Assembly: GCF_000772105.1 (NCBI RefSeq)
Contig: NZ_CP009354.1
Coordinates: 2,294,001-2,358,000 of the forward strand
Origin: Vibrio tubiashii ATCC 19109
GTDB taxonomy: Bacteria; Pseudomonadota; Gammaproteobacteria; Enterobacterales; Vibrionaceae
Direction of reading: 5' to 3'
Length of the DNA stretch: 64,000 nucleotides
Below, one piece after another: positions 18,132 through 27,875 of this stretch; position 1 is the first letter of the stretch, and every line of letters begins with the position of its first letter. The translations under genes and the position numbers were made by a program. Under the pieces are notes generated by a model, which was not told the DNA's origin, did not search any database, and saw nothing but the letters and a program-made list of their open reading frames with translations.

Positions 18132-18151
18132 GGAACGGACTTCGTCCTACG
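18132..18151 (+). repeat. REP-like mini-hairpin repeat, copy 2 (short)
   Basis: Contains GGGAACGGACTTCGTCC, the half-element also found (reverse orientation) at 12212-12248 and 18532-18600. It follows the min operon terminator in the same orientation as the operon. Confidence 0.55.
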
Positions 18152-18164
18152 GAGAACTGGAGAA

Positions 18165-18489
18165 CTGGAAAACTGGAAAAAATTTGCGGGGTTAGAAGCA
18201 ACTAGCAACTCTTGTTCATTAAATTATTTTGTCATCCTCAAGAGCGAGGCACGAGCGAATTGGGGATCTCTTGAACCCAAAGAGATTACCTACTCACACC
18301 TTCGTCGTTCTATGGAATGACAGAGAACTGGAGAAAGTTTGCTAGGTTAGAACCAACTGACAACTCTTGTTCACTAAATTATTTTGTCATCCTCAAGAGT
18401 GAGGCACGAGCGAGTTGGGGATCTCTTGAAGCAAGTCGAATACCCAAAGAGATTCCCTACTCACTTCTTCGTCGTTCTATCAAATGACA
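18165..18489. repeat. Two tandem copies of a long hairpin-forming dispersed repeat
   Basis: Two copies about 155 bp apart share a leading block ending TTAAATTATTTT or CTAAATTATTTT and a core starting TGTCATCCTCAAGAG. Copy 1 core is 18230-18322 and copy 2 core is 18385-18489. Each core is an imperfect inverted repeat of about 40-bp arms: TGTCATCC...GGATCTCTT on the left, AGAGATT...AATGACA on the right. Copy 2 has a 12-nt longer loop. No transposase gene is present. The structure is MITE-like. Confidence 0.85.
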
Positions 18490-18531
18490 GAGAGCTGGAT
18501 AACTATTTATAGATTCAACACTCGTTTTCTA

Positions 18532-18600
18532 GCAGGGCGAAGCCCGATCCCGCTTTCCAAAAGCGCAGCGTTCCAGATTCCCGAGGACGAAGTCCGTTCC
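18532..18600 (-). repeat. REP-like mini-hairpin repeat, copy 3 (long)
   Basis: Carries AGGGCGAAGCCCG at one end and GAGGACGAAGTCCG at the other, with an extra hairpin CGCTTTCCAAAAGCG between. It begins 5 bp beyond the chemoreceptor stop codon, the same position relative to its gene as copy 1. Confidence 0.7.
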
Positions 18601-18605
18601 CTTTC

Positions 18606-20780
18606 TTACACCTTGAATTGATTAACAAGATGTTTCAGAGATTCAGCCTTCTGCTCTAGAGTTTGAGCAGAGCTCGCGGCCAAGTTAGCTTGTTCATTGG
18701 CAGCAACAGACACTTCAGACACGCTTTCAACGTTCTTTGAGACTTCCCCGCTGGCTACTGATTGCTGTTCGGCAGCCGCCGCAATACTATCGATCATATT
18801 AGCCACGGTTTGCGCCCCATCGACAATCTCATCAAGGCTGACCCCAGCTCTTTTGACTAACTCTAGTCCTTCAGTGACTTGTGTCGCCCCTACCTCCATG
18901 CGTTCAACCGCAAGTGAGGTTTCGTTTTGAATCGCTTCAATCGATTGTCCGATCTCTTTCGTTGCTGATGTGGTTCTATCTGCCAATGCACGAACTTCAT
19001 CTGCAACTACAGCAAAACCTCGCCCAGCTTCACCAGCTCGTGCAGCTTCTATTGCCGCATTAAGTGCCAACAAATTCGTTTGCTCAGCAATTTCATTAAT
19101 CACGCTGATAATTTCGCCAATTTCAGAACCGCGTTTTCCTAGTTCTGCAACGCTATTCGAAGACGCTGTAACCGCCTCATTGATGGCGTTCATTCCCTCA
19201 ATGGTATTTTGAACAACTTCACCACCTGAGTTAGCGGTAACACCTGCAGCTTGTGCATTTGCCGTGGCTTCTGAAGATTTCGTCGCCACCTCTTGAATGC
19301 TGTGGCTCATCTGTTCAATAGATGATGAAATATGAGCAATCTTCTCAGATTGAACCCCTAACTCATGTGACATGTTCGTATTGGCCTGCGTGATCGACAT
19401 TGTGCCGTCAACTACCTCGTCCGTAGTGCGCAATACTTCGAGAATCGCCCCATTGGTTTTTTTCACAGCCTGATTGTAGCTAGCGGCCATCGCGCCTAAT
19501 TCATCTTTAGAATCGATATCGATAGTATTGGTTAAATCCCCCTCGGCTAAACGCTCAAGACCGGTTGCTACTTGTCTAACCGGGACAGTTATCGCTTTAA
19601 GCACCACCCAAGCAATTACAGAACCTAAACCAATCGCTATCAACGTACCAAGCATTAAAGTCGTTTCTGTTGTTTTAGCAGCCGACTCGGCCGCCGCTTG
19701 ACGCTCATCCATCAAGCCATCTTCCATTGCAACAAACTCAGCAATTTGGCTACGAAATTGATCGAAATAGACCTTGCCTCGCGCTTCACCGACAAGCTTT
19801 GCCATATCATTCATCGTTTTGGCGTCACCAATCTCTCGTCTCAAATTGATGATGGGGGTAACAACCTCAGCTTGCCATTCACTGATGGTCTCGTTCATCT
19901 CTTCTAACAGCTTAACTTGCTGAGGGTTATCGCTGACGGTTTGTTTAAGTTTAAACATCAGTTGCTTAAACTTTCCACTGCCTTGGTTATACGGGGTGAG
20001 AAAATCATCTCTGCCCGCGAGCAGATAACCGCGCATTCCGGTTTCCATATCAACAGCGGCCGCAAGAACGTCTTGGGCAGAAGCCATCACTTTATAGGTA
20101 TGGTTGACCCAATCTGTAGATTCACTGAGTTGGGAAAACGAACTAAGCAGCTCTTCTGTTTCTGACTTTTCTAAATAACCTTGCTCATTCAAGGTGACAA
20201 GGGAGAAAACACTGTTATCAAACTTATCTTTATTGTTTTTTTGTCGCTGCTCTAAGAGCTGAACCTCACGCTCCGTAAACAAAGCAATTTGTCCGCGAAA
20301 CTTATCGAAATAGACTTTTCCGCGCGCCTCCCCGACGAGGTCTGACACATCATCCATGGTTTTAGCGTGCCCAATCTCACGCCTAAGTTCGATGATAGGT
20401 TCAGTGACATTGACTCGCCAATCATTGATCGTTTGTTCAATATCCTCTAAACGCTTGACCTGAACTGGGTTGTCATTAACCGTGCTCTTAAGCTCAGCCA
20501 CCAGCTTAGTGAATCTCTGTTGACCATTCAGGTAAGGAGCTAAAAAGTCCTCCTTACCTGCGAGAAGAAACCCACGCATACCTGTTTCCATATCCACAGC
20601 AGCCGCTTCAATCCTCATCGCCTGCTGAATAACATTGTGAGTATGGTCAACCATGGCATTAGTTTGGACCTGGGAACGTGAACTTGTGATTGCAACAAAG
20701 GCCAAAAACACGAGGAGAATGAGCGGAGCCCCTGTACCTAGCGCGATTTTGAACCTTAAGGGAATATTATTAAAATTCAT
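18606..20780 (-). CDS. Methyl-accepting chemotaxis protein with two tandem CHASE3 domains
   Basis: A 724-residue chemoreceptor. TM1 lies at about residues 10-30. The periplasmic part contains two homologous CHASE3-type domains, each with [12 protein letters not shown](F/Y)LLAG, a NDWRV or SEWQA segment, PII(E/N)LRREIG and [12 protein letters not shown](K/Q)FR. TM2 is near residues 375-400, followed by HAMP and a signalling domain with [19 protein letters not shown] and an intact methylation region. The doubled sensor is an internal duplication. There is no C-terminal CheR pentapeptide (ends VNQFKV). It is monocistronic. The ligand is unknown. Confidence 0.9.
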   Translation of the reverse strand: MNFNNIPLRFKIALGTGAPLILLVFLAFVAITSSRSQVQTNAMVDHTHNVIQQAMRIEAAAVDMETGMRGFLLAGKEDFLAPYLNGQQRFTKLVAELKSTVNDNPVQVKRLEDIEQTINDWRVNVTEPIIELRREIGHAKTMDDVSDLVGEARGKVYFDKFRGQIALFTEREVQLLEQRQKNNKDKFDNSVFSLVTLNEQGYLEKSETEELLSSFSQLSESTDWVNHTYKVMASAQDVLAAAVDMETGMRGYLLAGRDDFLTPYNQGSGKFKQLMFKLKQTVSDNPQQVKLLEEMNETISEWQAEVVTPIINLRREIGDAKTMNDMAKLVGEARGKVYFDQFRSQIAEFVAMEDGLMDERQAAAESAAKTTETTLMLGTLIAIGLGSVIAWVVLKAITVPVRQVATGLERLAEGDLTNTIDIDSKDELGAMAASYNQAVKKTNGAILEVLRTTDEVVDGTMSITQANTNMSHELGVQSEKIAHISSSIEQMSHSIQEVATKSSEATANAQAAGVTANSGGEVVQNTIEGMNAINEAVTASSNSVAELGKRGSEIGEIISVINEIAEQTNLLALNAAIEAARAGEAGRGFAVVADEVRALADRTTSATKEIGQSIEAIQNETSLAVERMEVGATQVTEGLELVKRAGVSLDEIVDGAQTVANMIDSIAAAAEQQSVASGEVSKNVESVSEVSVAANEQANLAASSAQTLEQKAESLKHLVNQFKV

Positions 20781-20887
20781 GGTTCTATCCTTGACGAGTA
20801 ATCTTCTTCCATATGGAGCGTTACTTAACTATAGGTATAGACATAAATAAAAAGTTTATCGAACAATTAACCCTAACCAAGTAGACG

Positions 20888-20918
20888 AAAAAAGCCCCAG
20901 TCTTTCGACTGGGGCTTT
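20888..20918 (-). terminator. adhE terminator
   Basis: Stem AAAGCCCCAGTC / GACTGGGGCTTT with TTTC loop and flanking A/T runs, 64 bp past the adhE stop. Confidence 0.93.
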
Positions 20919-20981
20919 GGTCTTTTCCCGATAGATAAGTGTCGTGCTAGCGAAAACTTATCTCATGCTGAATCTTACTTA

Positions 20982-23684
20982 TTATGCTTCAGCTTTTGCT
21001 TTCTTAGCTTTTGGTGCTGCTTTCGCTGCTTCTTGGTCTGCTTTCTTCTTGATAACTGTAGTACCTTCGAAAGTTTCACCTTCAACGAACGCTTTACCGT
21101 AGTAAGAAGCAAGTAGAACTTCTTTCAGCTCAGTGATTAGAGGGTAACGTGGGTTAGCACCTGTACACTGGTCATCGAACGCTTCAACAGCTAGCTCGTC
21201 TAGTTTCGCTACGAAATCAGCTTCCGAAACACCCGCCGCTTGGATAGACATTGGAATGTCTAGGTTACCTTTAAGCTCATCCAACCATGCTAGTAGACGT
21301 TCAATCTTCTGAGCAGTGCGGTCACCAGCTTGGCTTAGGCCTAGGTGGTCAGCAACTTCAGCGTAACGACGACGTGCTTGTGGGCGGTCGTATTGAGAGA
21401 ACGCAGTTTGCTTAGTTGGGTTATCGTTCGCGTTGTAACGAACAACGTTAGAGATTAGTAGTGCGTTCGCCAGACCGTGTGGTAGGTGGAACTCAGCACC
21501 AATCTTGTGAGCCATAGAGTGACAAACACCTAGGAATGCGTTCGCAAATGCCACACCAGCGATAGTTGCTGCGTTGTGTACTTTTTCACGAGCGATTGGG
21601 TCGTTTGCACCGTTCGCGTAGCTTGATGGTAGGTATTCCTTAAGCATCTTAAGCGCTTGTAGAGCTTGACCATCTGAGTATTCGTTCGCTAGAACAGATA
21701 CGTAAGCTTCTAGAGCGTGAGTTACTGCATCGTAACCACCGAACGCTGTTAGAGACTTAGGCATGTTCATTACTAGGTTCGCATCTACGATAGCCATGTT
21801 TGGCGTGATTTCGTAGTCAGCTAGTGGGTACTTAGCACCAGTCTTGTCGTCGGTAACAACAGCGAATGGAGTAACTTCTGAACCCGTACCTGAAGTGGTA
21901 GTGATACAAACAAGCTCAGCTTTTTTACCCATTTTAGGGAACTTGTAGATACGTTTGCGGATATCCATGAAGCGCATTGCTAGTTCAGCGAAGTGCGTTT
22001 CTGGGTGCTCGTACATTACCCACATGATCTTAGCCGCATCCATTGGAGAACCGCCACCTAGCGCTAGGATAACGTCTGGCTGGAAGCTCTTCATTGCTTC
22101 AGCACCTTTCTCAACAACAGATAGAGTTGGATCCGCTTCTACGTCGAAGAATACTTGAACTTCGATGCCTTGAGCTTTCAGTAGTTTCACTACTTCATCA
22201 GCGTAACCGTTGTTGAATAGGAAACGGTCAGTAACTAGGAATGCGCGTTTCTTACCTTCTAGGTCGCCAAGAGCGATTGGAAGGCTACCACGACGGAAGT
22301 AGATAGACTTAGGTAGTTTGTGCCACAACATGTTTTCAGCTCGCTTCGCTACAGTTTTCTTGTTGATAAGGTGCTTAGGACCTACGTTCTCAGAGATAGA
22401 GTTACCACCCCATGAACCACAACCTAGAGTTAGCGAAGGTGCAACGTTGAAGTTGTAAAGGTCACCGATACCACCGTGAGTCGTTGGGATGTTTACAAGA
22501 ATACGTGCAGTTTTTAGCTTGTCACCGAAGTAACGGATGCGGTCTGCGTTTGTGTCTTGGTTTGTGTATAGGCCAGATGTGTGACCGATACCGCCGATTT
22601 CAACCATAGTTACCGCTTGAGCTACTGCGTCTTCGAAGTCGTCAGCGCGGAATAGACCTAGCGTTGGAGATAGCTTCTCGTGAGCGAATGCGTCATCGTA
22701 AGAAACTTTACCTAGACCTTCACCAACAAGAACTTTAGTGTCTGCAGGAACTTTAACACCTGCTAGCTCAGCGATTGCTGCTGCTGGTTGACCAACGATT
22801 TTAGCGTTAAGTGCGCCGTCGATAAGAAGGACTTTACGTACTTTATCTGCGTCAGCTTTGCTAAGTACAACGGCTTTGTGAGTTGCAAAACGCTCTTTCA
22901 CTTCGTCGTATACTTCGTCAACTACGATTGCAGCCTGCTCAGAAGCACATACTACGCCGTTATCGAAAGTCTTAGACATTAGGATAGAAGCTACTGCTCG
23001 TTTAACGTCAGCAGTTTCGTCGATTACTACAGGAACGTTACCTGCACCAACACCGATTGCTGGCTTACCAGAAGAGTAAGCAGCCTTAACCATACCTGGA
23101 CCACCAGTTGCAAGGATAAGAGCGATGTCGTCGTGCTTCATTAGACCGTTAGAAAGCTCTACAGATGGCTGATCAATCCAACCGATGATGTCTTTTGGAG
23201 CACCCGCTGCTACTGCTGCATCTAGAACCAGTTTCGCTGCATCGTTGGTTGAGTTTTTCGCACGTGGGTGTGGCGAGAAGATGATGCCGTTACGAGTTTT
23301 TAGTGAGATTAGTGATTTAAAAATTGCAGTAGATGTTGGGTTAGTTGTTGGTACGATACCACAGATGATACCTACAGGTTCTGCGATAGTCATTGTACCT
23401 AGGTTGTCGTCTTCTTCTAAGATGCCACAAGTTTTTTCATCTTTGTATTTGTTGTAGATGAACTCTGACGCGAAGTGGTTTTTGATAACCTTGTCTTCAA
23501 CAATACCCATGCCAGACTCTTCAACCGCTTGTTGTGCTAGCGGGATACGAGCGTGGTTAGCTGCTAAAGATGCTGCACGGAAGATTGCGTCTACTTTCTC
23601 TTGAGAGAAGGTTGCAAACTCTGCTTGTGCCGCTTTAACGCGAGCAACCATTGCATCTAGTTCAGCCATATTAGTTACAGGCAT
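20982..23684 (-). CDS. adhE: Bifunctional acetaldehyde-CoA/alcohol dehydrogenase AdhE
   Basis: A 900-residue fermentation enzyme. The N-terminal aldehyde dehydrogenase half (about 1-440) has the catalytic Cys in FDNGVVCASEQAAI. The C-terminal iron-dependent alcohol dehydrogenase half (about 450-870) has GGGSPMDAAK and FGGYDAVTHALEAYVS. Together they convert acetyl-CoA to ethanol with two NADH. The C-terminus carries a low-complexity Lys/Ala tail (AAKAAPKAKKAKAEA). It is divergent from a marC-family gene across 612 bp, as in Escherichia coli. Confidence 0.98.
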   Translation of the reverse strand: MPVTNMAELDAMVARVKAAQAEFATFSQEKVDAIFRAASLAANHARIPLAQQAVEESGMGIVEDKVIKNHFASEFIYNKYKDEKTCGILEEDDNLGTMTIAEPVGIICGIVPTTNPTSTAIFKSLISLKTRNGIIFSPHPRAKNSTNDAAKLVLDAAVAAGAPKDIIGWIDQPSVELSNGLMKHDDIALILATGGPGMVKAAYSSGKPAIGVGAGNVPVVIDETADVKRAVASILMSKTFDNGVVCASEQAAIVVDEVYDEVKERFATHKAVVLSKADADKVRKVLLIDGALNAKIVGQPAAAIAELAGVKVPADTKVLVGEGLGKVSYDDAFAHEKLSPTLGLFRADDFEDAVAQAVTMVEIGGIGHTSGLYTNQDTNADRIRYFGDKLKTARILVNIPTTHGGIGDLYNFNVAPSLTLGCGSWGGNSISENVGPKHLINKKTVAKRAENMLWHKLPKSIYFRRGSLPIALGDLEGKKRAFLVTDRFLFNNGYADEVVKLLKAQGIEVQVFFDVEADPTLSVVEKGAEAMKSFQPDVILALGGGSPMDAAKIMWVMYEHPETHFAELAMRFMDIRKRIYKFPKMGKKAELVCITTTSGTGSEVTPFAVVTDDKTGAKYPLADYEITPNMAIVDANLVMNMPKSLTAFGGYDAVTHALEAYVSVLANEYSDGQALQALKMLKEYLPSSYANGANDPIAREKVHNAATIAGVAFANAFLGVCHSMAHKIGAEFHLPHGLANALLISNVVRYNANDNPTKQTAFSQYDRPQARRRYAEVADHLGLSQAGDRTAQKIERLLAWLDELKGNLDIPMSIQAAGVSEADFVAKLDELAVEAFDDQCTGANPRYPLITELKEVLLASYYGKAFVEGETFEGTTVIKKKADQEAAKAAPKAKKAKAEA

Positions 23685-24296
23685 AGTGAATCTCCTAAAT
23701 TGATAAATATTAAAAACTTTTTAGTAAGGCCACTGTGATTGTTAGAACAGAGTTCTTAGTAAATCGCTTTCAGGACTGAGTATATTATTTCAGGTTATGA
23801 AAAAAATTGACCCAGATCAGTTCTGAAAAACTATTTACCCACTTAGTGGTACAAGAATCTCAATTTTTCGTTTAAATCCATATTTATCATAGACTTAAAT
23901 CACAAAATATCATTGAGCATTTTTGCATCAATTGAACAACTAAACTTGCAATCTGACCATATTTTGTAAAAAAGTTTCATTTTCTGACCACAGACTTACA
24001 TGTAATCCATAAACTTTGTGCTACTGAGAGTATATCCAAAGCGAACTATCTCTCTATAATCGGACTTATTTTTTACTGAAAATGTGCGAATGTTAACGTT
24101 TATGTAAAACGCTCATTTTTTCAACCACATTCTACGTAACAAAGTATGTCATTAGTATTTACGTTTTTTTCAATAATAAGATTTTCTCAGTAATGGCATC
24201 GTTTTAACTTTAGTTTTTTTCATTCGTTCATGGGCAAATTTTCAACTATATTCCGCATGTAATCCGTTTCCTCTTTTACTTGTGTAGGCACACCGA
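23685..24296. other. Long adhE//marC-family intergenic region
   Basis: 612 bp of AT-rich DNA between divergent genes, holding their promoters and presumably a long adhE leader. I see no ORF with a ribosome binding site, no RNA gene and no repeat. I could not identify a clear FNR, ArcA or Cra site by eye. Confidence 0.5.
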
Positions 24297-24935
24297 ATGC
24301 AAACGTTCGAAATCGCAATCTTTTTGCAGTTTTTTCTTGGCTTAGTCGCAGCAGTTAACCCTGTTGGTATCATGCCTGTGTTCGTTTCTTTAACCGGTCA
24401 TATGACTCAAGAAGAGAAAAACAAAACGGCAGTGACCGCCAACTTAGCAGTGGCTATTATTTTGGTTGTCTCTTTAATGGCAGGCCAAATGCTGCTCGAC
24501 ATGTTTAGCATCTCGTTAGACTCGTTTCGTGTGGCAGGCGGGTTGCTGCTGCTAAGTATCGCCTTCTCGATGATGAGTGGTAAGCTCGGTGAAGATAAAC
24601 AGAACAAACAAGAAAAGTCGGAATACGTCAGTCGCGAACAGATTGGTGTTGTGCCATTAGCGATGCCCCTTATGGCAGGCCCCGGTGCAATCAGCTCAAC
24701 GATTGTTTATGGCTCGCGTTATCCAGGTATGTTTGATACCGTTGGAATCATAGTCACCATCGTACTGTTCGCACTATGCACGTGGCTTCTGTTTCGCTCT
24801 GCACCACTTATCGTGCGCTTCCTAGGTCAAACCGGTATTAACGTCATCACGCGTATTATGGGTCTTATTCTGGGCGCTCTAGGCATTGAGTTTATTGCTA
24901 ACGGCCTACGCAATCTCTTCCCTGGGTTAGCCTAA
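24297..24935 (+). CDS. MarC/YchE-family membrane protein
   Basis: A 212-residue protein with about six hydrophobic segments. LGLVAAVNPVGIMPVFVSL near the start and PLAMPLMAGPGAISS near residue 125 are hallmarks of the MarC (NAAT) family. Location divergent from adhE equals that of E. coli ychE. The transported substrate is not established. The end of the gene lies 15 bp before a hairpin covering the start of the next gene. Confidence 0.92.
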   Translation: MQTFEIAIFLQFFLGLVAAVNPVGIMPVFVSLTGHMTQEEKNKTAVTANLAVAIILVVSLMAGQMLLDMFSISLDSFRVAGGLLLLSIAFSMMSGKLGEDKQNKQEKSEYVSREQIGVVPLAMPLMAGPGAISSTIVYGSRYPGMFDTVGIIVTIVLFALCTWLLFRSAPLIVRFLGQTGINVITRIMGLILGALGIEFIANGLRNLFPGLA

Positions 24936-24950
24936 TCAAATTAATCGAGT

Positions 24951-24986
24951 ATGATAGAGCGACCTAAATCAATATCGCTCTATCAT
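24951..24986 (+). promoter_or_regulatory. 12-bp stem-loop overlapping the start codon of the K+ channel gene
   Basis: Perfect inverted repeat ATGATAGAGCGA / TCGCTCTATCAT with a 12-nt loop. The 3' arm includes the first two bases of the channel ATG (24985), and no Shine-Dalgarno is visible between. No T-run follows, so it is not a classical terminator of the gene before it. Confidence 0.6.
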
Positions 24987-25833
24987 GCCGAGACACTCTT
25001 TAAAGCATCACCTTTACGTTATTATCTTTGGTACCCACACTAAAGCTGGGCGAGCATTTGATCTCGCGCTTATTGTGGCGATTTTGTCTTCTTTGATCGT
25101 ACTGGTCTTAGAGTCCATTCCGTCTGTTAAAGCAAGCTGGGGTACACAACTTAGATACGTTGAGTACACCTTTACTGCTTTGTTCACACTGGAGTACTTG
25201 TTAAGACTCTACTGCTCTCCAAAGCCAGCCGCTTATGCGAAAAGCTTTTACGGTGTGATTGATTTACTGGCCATTCTCCCCACCTATTTAGCCTTCTTCT
25301 TCCCGGCGGCTTCGTTTATGGGTGTGATCCGAGCGTTGAGGATAATGCGCATCTTCCGCATCTTAAAACTGGTGCGTTATCTACAAGACTCGAATATCTT
25401 GCTTAGATCTCTGCTGATGGCAAAGCGTAAGATTTTTATCTTCTTTACCACAGTTGCCATTTTGGTCACTATTTTTGGTGCACTGATTTATGTAATTGAA
25501 GGACCAAAAAACGGCTTTACCAGTATTCCACAAAGCATCTACTGGGCGATCGTGACCATTACCACGGTCGGATATGGTGATTTAGTGCCGCAAACCGCTC
25601 TGGGTAAAGCCATCGCCTCGATGACGATGCTGTTGGGTTACTCAATACTGGCGGTACCTACTGGTATTATTACGGCTGAACTAAACCAAGAGATGAGCTC
25701 ACACAAGACACTGGTTAAATGTCCGAACTGTATGCAAACGGGACATGATAGTGACGCCCTACACTGTAAGCACTGTGGTAGCGAATTAGCTGACCCTGAT
25801 CTGCGTGTGGTGCCTGTTGAAAAGTCAACTTAG
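24985..25833 (+). CDS. Voltage-gated-type potassium channel with C-terminal zinc ribbon
   Basis: A 282-residue 6-TM ion channel. The arginine-rich S4 (RALRIMRIFRILKLVRYL, about 117-134) acts as voltage sensor. The pore carries the K+ selectivity filter TVGYGD (194-199), followed by S6. After S6 the cytosolic tail has Cys-x2-Cys-x11-Cys-x2-Cys (C246, C249, C261, C264), a zinc-ribbon pattern. ATG 24985 gives an N-terminus like related channels but sits in a hairpin with no clear ribosome binding site. The gene ends 4 bp into the convergent gene. Confidence 0.9.
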   Translation: MPRHSLKHHLYVIIFGTHTKAGRAFDLALIVAILSSLIVLVLESIPSVKASWGTQLRYVEYTFTALFTLEYLLRLYCSPKPAAYAKSFYGVIDLLAILPTYLAFFFPAASFMGVIRALRIMRIFRILKLVRYLQDSNILLRSLLMAKRKIFIFFTTVAILVTIFGALIYVIEGPKNGFTSIPQSIYWAIVTITTVGYGDLVPQTALGKAIASMTMLLGYSILAVPTGIITAELNQEMSSHKTLVKCPNCMQTGHDSDALHCKHCGSELADPDLRVVPVEKST

Positions 25834-26240
25834 TTTTGAATAGCGTATCGCTGGTCTAAGTATCTGACGGTTAACCAACCGAAGATCAGCGCGCTAAACC
25901 ATGACGATACGGCAAGCCAACTTAACCAAGTGCTTATAACAAGCCCGCTCGCCAGTAGCATACCTATGCAGTACGTCACCCTCGACACTCTTAGGCTATG
26001 ACTATTCGCAGCCCACACAGCCGCTAATATGGTTGCACATGCTGACAGACCAACACCGATTACATCAGAAATGAAGACGACATCTGTCCACCAGCCGACA
26101 TAACAAACCCCACCACTGCCAAACTCTTCTGGGCAGAACAGTATCGCGGCCCATGAGATTAACTCGCCAACCAACATATGGGTAACGATCCATGCTGCGA
26201 TCGCCGCAACGACAGCAAGAAAGATACGTGGGATACTCAT
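25830..26240 (-). CDS. Small integral membrane protein of unknown function
   Basis: A 136-residue protein with four predicted membrane helices (about 5-27, 52-74, 85-106 and 110-128) and a Cys/Gly loop (CPEEFGSGGVCYVGWW) after the first, probably periplasmic. I do not recognise a family. It is convergent with the K+ channel gene and overlaps it by 4 bp. The next gene upstream, asd, ends 72 bp away after a terminator, so this is a separate transcript. Confidence 0.7.
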   Translation of the reverse strand: MSIPRIFLAVVAAIAAWIVTHMLVGELISWAAILFCPEEFGSGGVCYVGWWTDVVFISDVIGVGLSACATILAAVWAANSHSLRVSRVTYCIGMLLASGLVISTWLSWLAVSSWFSALIFGWLTVRYLDQRYAIQN

Positions 26241-26252
26241 TGATTACCTTAA

Positions 26253-26284
26253 TAAAAAAGACCCTACTAAAAGAGTAGGGTCTT
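26253..26284 (-). terminator. asd terminator
   Basis: Stem AAGACCCTACT / AGTAGGGTCTT with a short loop and T-run on the minus strand, 28 bp past the asd stop. Confidence 0.92.
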
Positions 26285-26311
26285 GATTGATAAAGGCAAA
26301 TCTAATTGAGG

Positions 26312-27427
26312 TTAAGCTATTTCATTCAAGATAATACGTAGCGTACGACGTAACGGCTCAGCTGCGCCCCACAGCAGTTGGTCACCAACCGTAAACGCGT
26401 TTAGGAAATCATCTCCCATTGCCATCTTACGTAGACGACCTACTGGAATTGACAAGGTACCTGTTACTTTCGCAGGCGTTAGCTCTTGCGCTGTGATATC
26501 GCGATCATTCGGGATCACTTTAACCCAGTCGTTGTGCGTTGCGATCATCTCTTCGATCTCGTCCATAGGCACATTTTGCTTCAGCTTGATAGTCAGAGCT
26601 TGAGAGTGACAACGCATCGCGCCAATACGAACACAGGTTCCATCAATTGGCACTGGTGCATCACTGAAACCAAGAATCTTGTTCGCTTCAACTCCTGCTT
26701 TCCACTCTTCTTTGCTTTGACCATTGTCGCGCTTAACATCAATCCAAGGGATCAGAGAGCCTGCTAGTGGCACACCGAACTTATCTGTTGGGAAAGAGCC
26801 GCCGCGCATGGTGTCAGCGACTTTCTTGTCGATATCTAGAATTGAACTTGAAGGATTAGCTAGCTCAGAGCTGACGGAATCATTGATCACACCCATTTGC
26901 GATATCAACTCACGCATGTTTTGAGCGCCCGCACCCGAAGCCGCTTGGTAAGTCATCGCGCTTGTCCACTCAACCAGACCTTTCTCAAATAGGCCACCTA
27001 AACCCATCAGCATCAAACTCACTGTACAGTTACCACCAACAAAGGTATTTGTACCACCGTGGATACCTTGTTGGATCTGGCTTAGGTTGACAGGGTCTAA
27101 TGTAATAATCGAATCTTGCGCCATACGTAAAGTTGATGCGGCATCAATCCAGTAGCCTTTCCAACCTGCTTGGCGTAGTGCTGGGTAGACTTTTTCCGTG
27201 TAGCTACCACCTTGACAAGTGATCACTGCATCTAGCTGTTTTAGGCTCTCAATATCGAAAGCATCTTGAAGTAGGCCTGCCTCTTTACCTAAGTTAGGTG
27301 CAGGAATACCGATCTGAGATGTGCTGTAAAAAACTGGCTCAATAAGGTCAAAATCTTTCTCTTCAACCATTCGCTGCATTAGCACAGAACCCACCATGCC
27401 ACGCCAACCGACTAAACCTACTCTCAT
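26312..27427 (-). CDS. asd: Aspartate-semialdehyde dehydrogenase
   Basis: A 371-residue enzyme, the second step of the aspartate family pathway (lysine, threonine, methionine, diaminopimelate). The N-terminal Rossmann motif is [18 protein letters not shown]. The catalytic Cys is in [17 protein letters not shown], and the active site histidine is in [14 protein letters not shown]. It belongs to the gamma-proteobacterial type. I chose ATG 27427 ([10 protein letters not shown]) with GGAGAG upstream; a TTG two codons earlier is unlikely. It is monocistronic and divergent from nhaC. Confidence 0.97.
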   Translation of the reverse strand: MRVGLVGWRGMVGSVLMQRMVEEKDFDLIEPVFYSTSQIGIPAPNLGKEAGLLQDAFDIESLKQLDAVITCQGGSYTEKVYPALRQAGWKGYWIDAASTLRMAQDSIITLDPVNLSQIQQGIHGGTNTFVGGNCTVSLMLMGLGGLFEKGLVEWTSAMTYQAASGAGAQNMRELISQMGVINDSVSSELANPSSSILDIDKKVADTMRGGSFPTDKFGVPLAGSLIPWIDVKRDNGQSKEEWKAGVEANKILGFSDAPVPIDGTCVRIGAMRCHSQALTIKLKQNVPMDEIEEMIATHNDWVKVIPNDRDITAQELTPAKVTGTLSIPVGRLRKMAMGDDFLNAFTVGDQLLWGAAEPLRRTLRIILNEIA

Positions 27428-27875
27428 TCTCAACTCTCCGTGTATTCAATTTTAAAAAGGGAATAGCTCAATATTCAATTTTCGCAGCAAAATCTCAAGA
27501 GAAAATTGCATCAAATCTGTAACTTTTATTTCTTATTTCCTTAATGCCGACCAGAAGCCTTGTTTTGTAGACTTTTTCACCACTTGTTATTTACCTCTAC
27601 AAAAACACGCCACAGACAAAACAACAACGAAAAGTTCGTGCCACACAATATTTACAATTAGAAACAACTATCACGATAAGATTTAACGTTTAACCACATT
27701 TTTAACTAGCAATAATTTAATCAACAGACACAACTCACACGAAAGCGACAATTTATCGAAATATTATTCTATCTAATGTAGAGTGCCCTACGTCCTTAAA
27801 AAGGGGTTAACACTCCTTCGTAAGCAGAACTGTTCCCCTGTTTACATTTGCTAATAAACAATTAAGAGGCTCCGT
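27428..27875. other. asd//nhaC divergent intergenic region
   Basis: 448 bp with a structured stretch before nhaC. AGGGG at about 27797-27801 can pair with CCCCT 36 nt later (about 27836-27840), and an inner GTTAAC/AGAAC part may extend the stem. No consensus known riboswitch was recognised. The rest is AT-rich promoter sequence. Confidence 0.45.

Noticed and set aside
27428..27875. Lysine riboswitch upstream of nhaC or asd
   Set aside because: I found none of the conserved lysine-element segments such as AGAGGTGC, so the structured leader is reported only as a candidate.
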